A DNA stretch of 64,000 nucleotides from Chitinophagaceae bacterium UBA4411 (GTDB lineage: Bacteria; Bacteroidota; Bacteroidia; Chitinophagales; Chitinophagaceae), in NCBI GenBank assembly GCA_002400415.1, contig DGQP01000008.1, forward strand, positions 1 through 64,000, read 5' to 3'. Under the pieces are notes generated by a model. It made no database searches. It was given only the letters and a program-made list of their open reading frames with translations, and was not told where the DNA came from. This document shows positions 16,546-25,310 of the stretch, piece after piece; position 1 is the stretch's first letter, and the number at the start of each line of letters is the position of its first letter. A program made the position numbers and the translations under genes.

Positions 16546-16899
16546 TCAGCTCTTATGTTGGCCTGTCAGTTCTTCCCAATATTCAGCAGCCCGGCGGGTA
16601 TGGGGGATAACGATGGTACCCCCTACAATATTGGCCACAGCAAAGATCTCGTACATCTGTTCAGTAGACACACCCAATTCATACGATTTACCCAGGTGGT
16701 ATTTGATACAATCATCGCAACGCAATACCATGCTGGCCACAAGACCCAGCATCTCCTTGGTCTTTGTGTCAAGTGCGCCTTCTGCATAAGTGTTGGTGTC
16801 CAGGTTCCAGAGGCGTTTGATTACCAGGTTGTCCTTACTGAGAATAACTTCGTTCATCCGGGTTCTGTAGTCATTGAATTCGCTGACCAGTGTACTCAT
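16546..16899 (-). CDS. Carboxymuconolactone decarboxylase / AhpD-like family protein
   Basis: 117 aa from the ATG at 16899. The longer frame begins at a TTG that overlaps a TACTTTTG promoter element, so it is rejected. An all-helical CMD fold carries the redox motif RCDDCIKYHLGKSYELG (CxxC with a downstream His), the signature of AhpD-type peroxidase partners, followed by YEIFAVANIVGGTIVIPHTRRAAEYW. It is probably a thiol-disulfide or peroxide-detoxifying protein; the partner is unknown. It is upstream of korB on the same strand, 82 bp apart. Confidence 0.85.
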   Translation of the reverse strand: MSTLVSEFNDYRTRMNEVILSKDNLVIKRLWNLDTNTYAEGALDTKTKEMLGLVASMVLRCDDCIKYHLGKSYELGVSTEQMYEIFAVANIVGGTIVIPHTRRAAEYWEELTGQHKS

Positions 16900-16917
16900 A
16901 TCAACAATTTTAGCCCA

Positions 16918-16925
16918 CAAAAGTA
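16918..16925 (-). promoter_or_regulatory. -7 promoter element ahead of the AhpD-like gene
   Basis: The minus strand reads TACTTTTG (TAnnTTTG), 18 bp before the ATG at 16899. It overlaps the in-frame TTG at 16918-16920 and so decides the start codon. Confidence 0.5.
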
Positions 16926-17072
16926 GGAAACCATCCCTTTTGTCATTTCCTTATGCAGGAAAAGCGATCCGGTGGTATATTAAGTTACCAGTGTTACCGG
17001 CTTATTTTGCCACGAATCCGGTTTATCTTTCGTCCATTTCGTGGTAAATCTTATTATATATTAATTACTTCT

Positions 17073-17471
17073 ATGCATTCCATTTCAAAACTGCCTGTTA
17101 TTATTCTCCTGCTGGCATTTGTGGCAACAGCCGCGGCTTTTACAAATCAGCCCGCTGGTAAATTTAAGAACCTGCAGGTGCTGCCACAGGATATCAGCGA
17201 GCAAAAATTAGACAGCATCATGGAGAGTTATAACAAAGCACTGGGAGTGAACTGTAAGTTTTGCCATGTAAACTCGCTGGTATTCCCGGGTACAGAAATG
17301 GATTATGCGTCTGATAAAGAACCCATGAAAGAGAATGCCCGGAAAATGATGCGGATGACGATTGATATTAATAAAACCTATTTTTATTTCAATAAGGAAG
17401 AAAGACCTGAATATTTAAGTGTTATTACCTGCCGCACCTGTCACCGTGGCGAACCCTTTCCGGAACAATGA
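17073..17471 (+). CDS. Small c-type cytochrome (secreted)
   Basis: 132 aa from the ATG at 17073, which begins a signal peptide (HSISKLPVIILLLAFVATAAAF). The frame runs further upstream, but without export sense. Two heme-attachment motifs are present: CKFCH (in VNCKFCHVNSL) and CRTCH (in ITCRTCHRGEP). The pattern 'LQVLPQDISEQKLDSIM..YNKALGVNCKFCHV' and 'MMRMTIDINKTYF' resembles the reaction-centre cytochrome c-like family widespread in Bacteroidota. It is a periplasmic electron carrier; the partner cannot be told from position. Confidence 0.85.
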   Translation: MHSISKLPVIILLLAFVATAAAFTNQPAGKFKNLQVLPQDISEQKLDSIMESYNKALGVNCKFCHVNSLVFPGTEMDYASDKEPMKENARKMMRMTIDINKTYFYFNKEERPEYLSVITCRTCHRGEPFPEQ

Positions 17472-17686
17472 TAAACGGGGTTATCGTAAGTTAACTGCGC
17501 CAGATGCCAAAAACCCTTTACAGCAGTTTCCGTAGATTTACTGGCAGCTTTCATGGTTTTACTGAATTTTAGCATAAACCCTTACTGGTAAGCACTATAG
17601 ATCATTAAATCTCGTTAATATTACAGTCGCAAAAAAACGCATGATAGTTTTTTGCTGAACCTGTCCCTTGAAAAAACCAATATCGT

Positions 17687-18439
17687 ATGAGCTGGAATGA
17701 CACGATGGGTTTGATGTCAACCGTCGCCCTTTCTTTACCTGTTTTATTTATCATTGGCTTCCGCCTTGCCGGATACAGAACTTTCCCTGCCCTCTTAGCT
17801 TATTATATTATTGCTGTTGCTTATAATTTCCTGACGGAAGGGTATATACAGGTAAATAAGACCACAATCTTTTATACCGGCCTTATCAATAACCTGCTGG
17901 ATGCGCCGCTTATGCTGTTGTTCCTTTCCTATTTCAGCAGGTCCGTTGAAAATACAAAGCGAATGCACTGGCTGATCGGTGGCCTCATCGTATTTGATGT
18001 AATCCTTGTTTCCATCTGGGGCCTGAATTTTAATACCGTTACCATTGCAATAGCTCCCGGTCTTTTGGCCATACTCGGGTTTGCGACTGTTTTCTTTGTA
18101 CACCAGGTTAAAATAACCGTTACGCAGCAAAAAGCAACAGGCAGGGCCCTGATCAGCGCCTCCCTGCTTTTTGTATATGGCTGTTTCAGCATTATTTACC
18201 TGATCCATTATGTGCTCAGAAGCCAGGATGTGGAAAACACATTTCTTGTCTATTTTATAGCCACTATCCTTTCTTCCATTTTAATGAGTACGGGCATTTA
18301 TCTTGAAAACAAACGGGTAAAAAAACTTTCAGAGCTCAAAGTGGTGCGCCGTGAACTGTCCCAGCTATACGGTGAAGAAAAAAAGGCTGCCCCGTTAAGG
18401 ACAGCCGTTCTTGATTTTGACAATGAACAATGGAATTAA
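17687..18439 (+). CDS. Hypothetical multi-pass membrane protein (250 aa)
   Basis: 250 aa with about seven hydrophobic segments: VALSLPVLFIIGFRL, FPALLAYYIIAVAYNFL, LINNLLDAPLMLLFLSYF, LIGGLIVFDVILVSIWGL, IAIAPGLLAILGFATVFFV, ALISASLLFVYGCFSIIYLIHY and FLVYFIATILSSILMSTGIYL. A cytoplasmic tail of about 40 residues is charged. No family recognised. The last 4 bases overlap the end of the convergent acyl-CoA dehydrogenase gene. An imperfect inverted repeat (GCAAAAAAAC...GTTTTTTGC, 17629-17655) precedes it. Confidence 0.7.
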   Translation: MSWNDTMGLMSTVALSLPVLFIIGFRLAGYRTFPALLAYYIIAVAYNFLTEGYIQVNKTTIFYTGLINNLLDAPLMLLFLSYFSRSVENTKRMHWLIGGLIVFDVILVSIWGLNFNTVTIAIAPGLLAILGFATVFFVHQVKITVTQQKATGRALISASLLFVYGCFSIIYLIHYVLRSQDVENTFLVYFIATILSSILMSTGIYLENKRVKKLSELKVVRRELSQLYGEEKKAAPLRTAVLDFDNEQWN

Positions 18440-20229
18440 AAACAGTATTTCCCCTCACTGATCATTTTATCTGCAATTCTTCTTCTTGCTTCTTTTGAAT
18501 TGAATGGTTCTGCTTTGGTAAACCGTTTCAATCCCATCAGTATCATGCGTTGCTCATCGCCCTCGGCAAAAGAATTAATTGCATCCTTTCCTGACTTATT
18601 CACCTTGTCTGCGGCATCATACAAATATGTTCTCATGATATCGGTATAGAGCTCGCAGGCTGCTTCTCCCCGCTGATCCACCATCTTCATTACCCTCAGC
18701 AATACACTTTCTGCATGGTACGTTTCAATGGCCATATCTGCCAGGTTCATCAGTACTTCCTGTTCATTTTCAATCTTCATCATCAGTTTTTGTACTGCAG
18801 CCCCGGCAGTCATCAGGATGGCTTTTTTGAGGTTGGCCACCAGCTTTCTTTCTTTCGCAAAGGCAGTTTCGTCCTCTGCGCCGAAATCAGGGATACTCAT
18901 GAGCTCTTTCTGCACTGACATAGCAGGCCCCATCAGGTCAAGCCTTCCGCCCATTGCTCTTTTCAGGGTCATATCTAATGTCAGCAGCCTGTTGATCTCG
19001 TTAGTTCCTTCGTAAATACGATTGATCCGGCTGTCACGATAGGCTCTTGAAATGTTATACTCAGCGCTAAACCCATTTCCACCGTGCACCTGTACTCCTT
19101 CGTCAACCACGTAATCCAGCGCCTCACTGCCATATACCTTCAGAATTGCACATTCGATAGCATATTCTTCCGCACCACCCAGCAAAGCTTCATTGAATGG
19201 TTTTCCTGCAGCCAGTAATTCATGCTCTTTGTCACCCACCCACTTTGCACTACGGTATAAGGCCGACTCTCCCACAAATACCCTGATTGCCATTTCAGCC
19301 AGCTTATGTTTGATAGCGCCGAAATTGGAGATCGGCTGTTTGAACTGCTCCCTGGTTTTGGCATATTCAACAGTGCCGCTTAACGAACGTCTTGCGCCAC
19401 CGATGGCTGCTGCACATAATTTCAACCTGCCGATATTAAGGATATTGAAAGCGATCTTATGTCCTTTCCCCACTTCGCCCAATAAATTTTCTACCGGTAC
19501 TTTGCAATCCTGGAAATACAATTGTACCGTGGAAGAACCTTTGATTCCCATTTTATGCTCTTCAGGTCCCTGTGTGAATCCTTCTGTTCCTCTTTCAACA
19601 ATAAAGCCGGTGAATTTATCGCCATCCACTTTGGCAAACACGGTATATACCTGTGCAAACCCGCCGTTGGTGATCCAGCATTTCTGTCCGTTTAAGATAT
19701 AATGTTTACCATCATCACTCAGCCTGGCAGTTGTTTTGGCGCCTAATGCATCGCTGCCACTGTTAGGCTCTGTCAACCCATAAGCCCCTGCCCATTCACC
19801 TGTGATCAGCCTGGGAATATATTTTTGTTTTTGCTCCGGCGTACCGAAGTATAAGATAGGTAATGTACCTATCCCGGTATGTGCAGCAATGGCAACGGAA
19901 AATGAGTGACCGGCACCAAGGTATTCATTGACCAGCGTGGCAGTGATAAAGTCTTTACCCAACCCGCCATATTCCTCCGGGAAGGATACAGATAATAATC
20001 CCTGCTCTCCGGCTTTGGTAAGTAAAGATTTCATTAGTCCGGGCTCCAGGTTATCGATCCTGTCAAGAATAGGATAAACTTCTGCATCCAGGAACTGGTC
20101 GCACATATCCCGGATCATCAGTTGCTCCTCCACAAAATCTTCAGGAGTAAAAGTTTCAAACGGCGATGATTCCTTCACCAGCCATTCCCCGCCTTTTAAA
20201 ACGGTTTTTGTTTCTGCGGCAGCACTCAT
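18436..20229 (-). CDS. Acyl-CoA dehydrogenase (long form)
   Basis: 597 aa. An FAD enzyme that oxidises acyl-CoA to trans-2-enoyl-CoA in beta-oxidation. Seen: the N-terminal helical domain (LMIRDMCDQFLDAEVYPILDRID), the FAD/acyl-binding AYGLTEPNSGSDALGAKTTA and CWITNGGFAQVYTVFA segments, a C-terminal domain with RRSLSGTVEYAKTREQFKQPI, the catalytic region YGSEALDYVVDEGVQVHGGNGFSAEY and SRINRIYEGTNEINR. A further 150-residue C-terminal extension, as in VLCAD-like bacterial enzymes, makes it longer than the usual 380 aa. The MarR gene lies 23 bp upstream on the same strand, so the two form an operon likely controlled by that regulator. Confidence 0.92.
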   Translation of the reverse strand: MSAAAETKTVLKGGEWLVKESSPFETFTPEDFVEEQLMIRDMCDQFLDAEVYPILDRIDNLEPGLMKSLLTKAGEQGLLSVSFPEEYGGLGKDFITATLVNEYLGAGHSFSVAIAAHTGIGTLPILYFGTPEQKQKYIPRLITGEWAGAYGLTEPNSGSDALGAKTTARLSDDGKHYILNGQKCWITNGGFAQVYTVFAKVDGDKFTGFIVERGTEGFTQGPEEHKMGIKGSSTVQLYFQDCKVPVENLLGEVGKGHKIAFNILNIGRLKLCAAAIGGARRSLSGTVEYAKTREQFKQPISNFGAIKHKLAEMAIRVFVGESALYRSAKWVGDKEHELLAAGKPFNEALLGGAEEYAIECAILKVYGSEALDYVVDEGVQVHGGNGFSAEYNISRAYRDSRINRIYEGTNEINRLLTLDMTLKRAMGGRLDLMGPAMSVQKELMSIPDFGAEDETAFAKERKLVANLKKAILMTAGAAVQKLMMKIENEQEVLMNLADMAIETYHAESVLLRVMKMVDQRGEAACELYTDIMRTYLYDAADKVNKSGKDAINSFAEGDEQRMILMGLKRFTKAEPFNSKEARRRIADKMISEGKYCF

Positions 20230-20252
20230 GGTATAAAAGTTTTAGAGGTTTT

Positions 20253-20693
20253 TTATTTCAGGTTATCGTAAACAATCTGCAGCACTTCCTTACAGACATC
20301 CACTTTATCAGCAGGCACTGTTTCCAGTGCTTCATTTAATGTTTCTTCCGCCAGCGCCATGGATTCTTCCTGTAGTTTTTGCGACAACTTTGTCAGGTAA
20401 ATCAGGTTGATCCTCCTGTCGGTTTCAGAAGGAACCCTTTTTACCAGGTTTTGCTTTTCGAGATTATCCACCAGACGGGTGATACTGGGTTTATCACGAA
20501 ATGTGGCATTACACAGTTCCTGCTGACTGATCCCCTCCTGCTTCCATAAATGATAGAGCACACTCCATTGTTCAATGGTCAGGTTCAAACCGGCTGTATT
20601 GAATTTCTTCTGCAGGCGGCGGGCAATAGCCGTGGAAGCTTTCCCCGTAATAAAGCTGTAAAGTTCTCCCCGTTTAAATTGGTTGTTTGGCAT
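20253..20693 (-). CDS. MarR family transcriptional regulator
   Basis: 146 aa from the ATG at 20693; a longer frame starts at a TTG inside the operator-like palindrome. Winged helix-turn-helix: LTIEQWSVLYHLWKQEGISQQELCNATFRDKPSITRLVDNLEKQNLVKRVPSETDRRINLIYLT is the classical MarR DNA-binding core (HTH, then the beta-wing with DRR), flanked by dimerisation helices. It precedes the acyl-CoA dehydrogenase gene by 23 bp and has a perfect inverted repeat directly in front of its start, so it is probably an autorepressor of the operon that responds to an acyl-CoA or aromatic ligand (inference). Confidence 0.9.
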   Translation of the reverse strand: MPNNQFKRGELYSFITGKASTAIARRLQKKFNTAGLNLTIEQWSVLYHLWKQEGISQQELCNATFRDKPSITRLVDNLEKQNLVKRVPSETDRRINLIYLTKLSQKLQEESMALAEETLNEALETVPADKVDVCKEVLQIVYDNLK

Positions 20694-20713
20694 ATAGTTG
20701 TTTGTGCAACTAT
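20694..20713. promoter_or_regulatory. MarR-type operator (perfect inverted repeat)
   Basis: ATAGTTG - 6 bp - CAACTAT, a perfect 7-bp inverted repeat over 20 bp, touching the MarR start codon. Size, symmetry and spacing match MarR-family sites. It would let the regulator block its own transcript and that of the acyl-CoA dehydrogenase. Confidence 0.65.
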
Positions 20714-20895
20714 TCAAATATAGGGAAATTTCCCTGATTTTAAAATTTGACCCGGAAAATACTTACCCGGTTTTCTGCTAATAATATAATAATTGCTGAT
20801 CACCGGATTTCCTATCTTTAATACCCACTCCTATTTAACCCGCCGCCACTCTTTTGGCATCCGTCCGCCCCCTGAAGCTGCCAAAACACTATTCA

Positions 20896-22140
20896 ATGAA
20901 AAAGATATTTTTTTACCTGCTTTTGCTGTTGAACAGTCACTGCCTTTTACAAACCTTATCAGCTCAGAAAAAAATAGTTGTGATGGGATCATCCACGGCT
21001 GCCGGACAAGGAGCCAGTTCTCCTTCCACTTCATGGGTAGGTCGCCTGCAAACACATTTCCGGCAGAATAACAGCGATGGTCTTGATACGACTGTAACCA
21101 GCATTGCTTTCAGCGGGCAAACTACTTATCACCAGATGCCTACCGGTTTCGTCAGCCCTATTCCCGGCAGGCCGGCGCCGGATCCCAATTCTAATGTGAC
21201 CAGGGCATTAAGTTTATCGCCCGATGTTATTATTATCAACCTGCCCACTAATGATATTGCCAACGGTTATACCAAGAAAGAGTGCATGGATAATTTCCGG
21301 TTAATGTACCAGGCTATTACCGCAGCCAATGTAAGCTGTTATATCACTACCAGCCAGCCAAGAAGCCTGACTACAGCATTGAAAGATTCATTAAAAACAT
21401 TGGCGGATTCGGTAAGGAACAATTTTGCCCTTCACTCGATTGATTTCTGGACCGACTTAGTTACAACCGATGGCCTGAATAATATAAAACCGGAAGTAAG
21501 TGTGGGTGATGGTATTCATATCAATGACCTGGGGCATAATTATGTGTTTATCCGCACCAGGGACAGGAACATTTTTGCTTTAAACATCCCGCTTCCACTC
21601 CGGCTTCTTGATTTCAAAGCACAGTTAGTGAATACTGCTGTTGTATTGTCATGGCGTTCCGAACTGGAAGAACCCGGTACTACCTACGAATTACAAAGAA
21701 AAACAGGAAGCAGTACCTCTTTTCAACCCATCTATTCCAGGACTGCGGGTGGAACGGGACAATTAACTGATTACAGCTGGGCAGACATGAGTCCTGTAGC
21801 AGGTCAAAACCAGTACCGGTTGAAAATCACTGAGCTGAATAAGGAATCTTATTCTTCCACAGTAAGTGTTTTGTACAAACCAAAGAATTTTGATATCCAC
21901 AGGCTTTATATTGATAATTCTTCTTCTAACCTGGTCGTGCAGATCAACAGCCTGAAAGAACAAGAGGTCCTGGCAGAGATAATCAATACTGCAGGTGTGG
22001 TACTATTGCAACGAAAACAAGTAGTAAATAACGCTGTTAACCAGTTTCATTTAGCGGTAGCCCATCTTGCTGCCGGGCAGTATTTCTTCCGGGTAAGAGA
22101 CAGCGAAAACAATTACTTAGTACAGGCCTTCTTCAAATAG
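20896..22140 (+). CDS. Secreted SGNH/GDSL hydrolase with T9SS sorting domain
   Basis: 414 aa from the ATG at 20896, which starts a signal peptide (KKIFFYLLLLLNSHCLLQTLSAQ). The SGNH esterase domain (about 25-230) has block I VVMGSSTAAGQGAS (nucleophile Ser), block III INLPTNDIANGY (Asn) and block V DGIHINDLGHNYV (Asp/His). A linker region with a fibronectin-like segment (LRLLDFKAQLVNTAVVLSWRSELEE) follows, and the last 75 residues form a Por-secretion type C-terminal domain ending LAAGQYFFRVRDSENNYLVQAFFK. It is probably exported by the type IX system and may act on acetylated polysaccharides or lipids. A terminator follows at 22167. Confidence 0.87.
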   Translation: MKKIFFYLLLLLNSHCLLQTLSAQKKIVVMGSSTAAGQGASSPSTSWVGRLQTHFRQNNSDGLDTTVTSIAFSGQTTYHQMPTGFVSPIPGRPAPDPNSNVTRALSLSPDVIIINLPTNDIANGYTKKECMDNFRLMYQAITAANVSCYITTSQPRSLTTALKDSLKTLADSVRNNFALHSIDFWTDLVTTDGLNNIKPEVSVGDGIHINDLGHNYVFIRTRDRNIFALNIPLPLRLLDFKAQLVNTAVVLSWRSELEEPGTTYELQRKTGSSTSFQPIYSRTAGGTGQLTDYSWADMSPVAGQNQYRLKITELNKESYSSTVSVLYKPKNFDIHRLYIDNSSSNLVVQINSLKEQEVLAEIINTAGVVLLQRKQVVNNAVNQFHLAVAHLAAGQYFFRVRDSENNYLVQAFFK

Positions 22141-22166
22141 TATTTTCTTTTATTAATAAACTTAGC

Positions 22167-22198
22167 GCCGGTATGAAACCAATCATACCGGCTTTTTT
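22167..22198 (+). terminator. Rho-independent terminator
   Basis: A perfect 10-bp stem, GCCGGTATGA / TCATACCGGC, with loop AACCAA and then TTTTTT, 26 bp after the SGNH hydrolase stop codon. Confidence 0.85.
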
Positions 22199-22213
22199 AT
22201 CTATTTTCCGCCT

Positions 22214-23035
22214 GTGCAATCATTTTTTTTGCCATACAAATCTTCGCAAATTCATTTTTTAAAGGCTGGTTCGGGCAAGATTGTTATCTTTTGTTTTCAT
22301 GGATACGCTGAAACAGCTGCCTCTTTTCAATTTCTTGCCGGCCACCTGCCTGCAGAACAATTCATATTGATCGCTGTTGACCTGCCCTTTCACGGGAAAA
22401 CAGTATGGAATGAGGGGCATAGTTTTTTGCCTGCTGACCTGCAAAAGATCACTCAATTGATATTGGAACAAAGTAATGTCACTCCCGGTCATAAGATAAT
22501 AATAGCCGGTTTCAGCCTGGGAGGCCGGATGGCTCTACAGTTGTACCAAGCCAAACCAGCCCTGGCACACAAATTAGTGCTGCTGGCTCCGGATGGTTTA
22601 AAAGTAAATTTCTGGTACTGGCTGGCCACGCAAACATGGGCCGGCAATAAATTCTTTGCCTTTACTATGAAGAAACCGGGCTGGTTCTTTGGCCTGCTGA
22701 AACTGATGAATAAACTACAATTAGTGAACAGCAGTATTTTCAAGTTTGTGAACTATTATATAGGTGATCCCGAAGTGAGACATTTACTCTACAGCCGCTG
22801 GAGCACATTACGAAAAATAAAACCCGCTGTTCCGGCAATCAAAAATTATGTCAACGAAAACAAAACAACCGTGCGTCTTGTCTACGGCAAGCACGACCGG
22901 ATCATTTTATCGTCTGTGGGTGAAAAATTCAGGAGAGGAATCGAAAAACACTGTTCGCTTACCGTGATCAGCTCCGGCCACCAGGTACTGCACGAAAAAC
23001 ACAGCAAGGAGATAATACAGGCTTTGCTGCACTAA
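22214..23035 (+). CDS. Alpha/beta hydrolase
   Basis: 273 aa with a GTG start at 22214. Alpha/beta-hydrolase fold: the oxyanion-side HG motif in IVIFCFHGYAETAASFQFLA, the nucleophile elbow GFSLGGRMALQLY (Ser about 98), an acid in LVYGKHDRIIL (Asp) and the terminal catalytic His in VISSGHQVLHEKH. A lid of about 60 residues (WYWLATQTWAGNKFFAFTMKKPGWFFG) lies between. No signal peptide, so cytoplasmic. The substrate is unknown; a MenH-like or esterase role is possible. It is followed after 28 bp by a GT2 gene with its own promoter. Confidence 0.87.
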   Translation: MQSFFLPYKSSQIHFLKAGSGKIVIFCFHGYAETAASFQFLAGHLPAEQFILIAVDLPFHGKTVWNEGHSFLPADLQKITQLILEQSNVTPGHKIIIAGFSLGGRMALQLYQAKPALAHKLVLLAPDGLKVNFWYWLATQTWAGNKFFAFTMKKPGWFFGLLKLMNKLQLVNSSIFKFVNYYIGDPEVRHLLYSRWSTLRKIKPAVPAIKNYVNENKTTVRLVYGKHDRIILSSVGEKFRRGIEKHCSLTVISSGHQVLHEKHSKEIIQALLH

Positions 23036-23046
23036 AAGGCAATGAT

Positions 23047-23054
23047 TAGTTTTG
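23047..23054 (+). promoter_or_regulatory. -7 promoter element ahead of the GT2 gene
   Basis: TAGTTTTG matches TAnnTTTG and ends 9 bp before the ATG at 23064. It covers the alternative TTG start at 23052, ruling that start out. Confidence 0.5.
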
Positions 23055-23063
23055 CCGGGCTGC

Positions 23064-24179
23064 ATGATTTATACTTATAGCATCATAGGATTCGCTTTAT
23101 GTTATGGCTTTCTTGTCATTTACTATTGGCATAGCTGGCGTTCTGTTCCTTATTATTCTCCCGCTGCTGTACAACCACAAACAACAATTTCCGTTATCAT
23201 CCCCGCAAGGAATGAAGAAGAAAATATAGCAGCCCTGTTACAGGCTTTGGAAAAACAAAGCTATCCTTCCTCCCGGTTCGAAGTGATCGTAATAGATGAT
23301 CATTCAACAGATAATACGGTGGCGATAGTAAAACAATTCCCGGCTGTAAGGTTGTTGCGGCTTGAGGCAGATAATATTAATTCTTATAAAAAGAAGGCGA
23401 TTGAAACCGGTATTGCTGCTGCCGGCGGGGAACTGATCGTTACCACTGATGCTGACTGCATACCTCCTCCAAAATGGCTGGAGACCATTGCTGCATTTAA
23501 GGAAGAGACCAATGCAGTATTTATTGCTGCTCCTGTGGCAATCAATAGTAATTCGTCAATATTACCCGTTTTCCAGGCCATGGATTTTATGGTACTCCAG
23601 GGAATAACAGGCGCTGTGGTTCATAACAACCAGCTTTCGATGTGTAATGGCGCCAACCTGGCCTATACCAAAAAAGCCTTCGAAACGGTGAATGGCTTTG
23701 CCGGTATTGATACGATTGCATCGGGCGATGATATGCTGCTGATGTATAAGATTGCTGCACAATTTCCCGGGCGGATACATTACCTCAAATCAAAATATGC
23801 GATTGTGTCCACGGCCCCCATGCCAACATGGTCTGCTTTTTTTAACCAGCGTATCCGCTGGGCCAGTAAAGCTTCTAAGTATAATGATAAACGAATTTTT
23901 CCTGTGCTGCTGCTGGTTTATCTTTTCAACCTGTCTTTCCTTGCTACAGCAATCGCCGGTTTCCGGGATAACTACTATTGGTTACTGCTGTTTATTTTAT
24001 GGGTGTATAAAACTGTTGCTGAATTCCCATTATTCAGCTCGGTTGCAAGTTTCTTCGGTAAGCAACGGACACTGAGATTCTTTTTCTTGTTTCAACCACT
24101 CCATATTCTTTATACTATTATTTCCGGTTTATTCGGGCAAATGGGCAACTATGAATGGAAGGGCAGAAAAGTCAGTTAA
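23064..24179 (+). CDS. Family 2 glycosyltransferase (membrane-bound)
   Basis: 371 aa. An N-terminal membrane segment (IIGFALCYGFLVIYYWHSW) precedes the GT-A catalytic domain: ISVIIPARNEEENIAALLQALEKQSYP, VIVIDDHSTDNTVAIVKQF, the metal-binding TTDADCIPPPKWLE (DxD), an acceptor motif ASGDDMLLMYKI and the Q(Q/R)RxRW-type block FNQRIRWASKASKY. Two to three C-terminal membrane helices follow. This arrangement is typical of processive or lipid-linked GT2 enzymes that build polysaccharide or glycolipid; donor and acceptor are not known. Confidence 0.88.
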   Translation: MIYTYSIIGFALCYGFLVIYYWHSWRSVPYYSPAAVQPQTTISVIIPARNEEENIAALLQALEKQSYPSSRFEVIVIDDHSTDNTVAIVKQFPAVRLLRLEADNINSYKKKAIETGIAAAGGELIVTTDADCIPPPKWLETIAAFKEETNAVFIAAPVAINSNSSILPVFQAMDFMVLQGITGAVVHNNQLSMCNGANLAYTKKAFETVNGFAGIDTIASGDDMLLMYKIAAQFPGRIHYLKSKYAIVSTAPMPTWSAFFNQRIRWASKASKYNDKRIFPVLLLVYLFNLSFLATAIAGFRDNYYWLLLFILWVYKTVAEFPLFSSVASFFGKQRTLRFFFLFQPLHILYTIISGLFGQMGNYEWKGRKVS

Positions 24180-24221
24180 AGATCAGAAGAAGTTTGCCGT
24201 TTTAATTTATCTTCAATTTTA

Positions 24222-25310
24222 ATGAGTACAGGGTCATTATCCTTTCAACAGGCTGCCTGGAAGCGGCTGAAGAAAAACAGAGGCGCTGTCTTTGGGCTGA
24301 TCGTGATCATTATTGCTGTATTCATGGCATTGTTTGCTTATTTTATCTCTCCTGACCCTTCACCCAATGCTAACCGTATTATTGTAGAAGTTGACGGGGA
24401 GAAGCCCGGCTTCAAACAGGATTTCCTGAAAATCAGGAAAGAGAAAGAGGTAACGGCCCCTTCTTTTTTTGGACAGTTGCTCGCCGGCAAAGAAGATGCA
24501 TATTATTATGTTCCCATCGTATCACATGAACAAAAGGGCGACAGTGTCATCGTTCAGAAATTTATCGATGAAGGCATAAGTGAACGACAATCGTATCCTC
24601 TTTCACACCTGGATAAAGACCCGGTAGCAACAAAAAAATTTTGGCTGGGTACAGATAATTTTGGCCGGGATATTTTGAGCCGGCTTATTGTAGGTACAAG
24701 AGTAAGTCTCAGCGTTGGATTGATCACCGTTATCATTTCTTTGAGTATTGGCCTGGTACTCGGTTCACTGGCCGGTTATTTCCGGGGTAAAACCGACGAT
24801 ATTATTATGTGGTTCATCAATGTGATCTGGAGCATCCCCACACTATTGCTGGTATTTGCGATCACACTGGCATTGGGAAAGGGTTTCTGGCAGGTTTTTA
24901 TTGCCGTTGGTTTAACGATGTGGGTGAGTGTGGCAAGATTGGTAAGAGGGCAGGTGCTGGCTGTCCGTGAATTAGAATACGTGGAGGCCACCCGGGCATT
25001 GGGTTTTTCAAATGCCCGGACTATCGTCCGTCATATCTGGCCCAATATCATGGGGCCGGTGATGGTGATTGCCGCTTCAAACTTCGCATCTGCCATTGTA
25101 ATTGAAGCAGGGTTGAGTTTCCTGGGAGTTGGTGTACAGCCTCCGCAACCCAGCTGGGGGCTGATGATCAAAGAGAACTATAATTTCATCATTACGCAAA
25201 ATCCCATGCTGGCCTTAGCGCCGGGCTTTGCGATCATGTTATTAGTACTTGCTTTTAATTTACTCGGAAATGGATTAAGAGATGCATTGAACGTCCGGGG
25301 CCGCCTGTGA
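24222..25310 (+). CDS. ABC transporter permease (OppC/DppC family)
   Basis: 362 aa. Inner-membrane permease of the peptide/nickel ABC importer type. The N-terminal helix (RGAVFGLIVIIIAVFMALFAYFI) is followed by an unusually long extracytoplasmic segment of about 100 residues, then the GTDNFGRDILSRLIVGTRVSLSVGLITVII block and the ABC-coupling EAA motif in EYVEATRALGFSNARTIVRHIWPNIMGPV. The C-terminus is SWGLMIKENYNFIITQNPMLALAPGFAIMLLVLAFNLLGNGLRDALNVRGRL. No partner permease, ATPase or binding protein is next to it, so it must work with subunits encoded elsewhere. Its 3' end overlaps the convergent O-antigen ligase gene by 36 bp. Confidence 0.9.
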   Translation: MSTGSLSFQQAAWKRLKKNRGAVFGLIVIIIAVFMALFAYFISPDPSPNANRIIVEVDGEKPGFKQDFLKIRKEKEVTAPSFFGQLLAGKEDAYYYVPIVSHEQKGDSVIVQKFIDEGISERQSYPLSHLDKDPVATKKFWLGTDNFGRDILSRLIVGTRVSLSVGLITVIISLSIGLVLGSLAGYFRGKTDDIIMWFINVIWSIPTLLLVFAITLALGKGFWQVFIAVGLTMWVSVARLVRGQVLAVRELEYVEATRALGFSNARTIVRHIWPNIMGPVMVIAASNFASAIVIEAGLSFLGVGVQPPQPSWGLMIKENYNFIITQNPMLALAPGFAIMLLVLAFNLLGNGLRDALNVRGRL

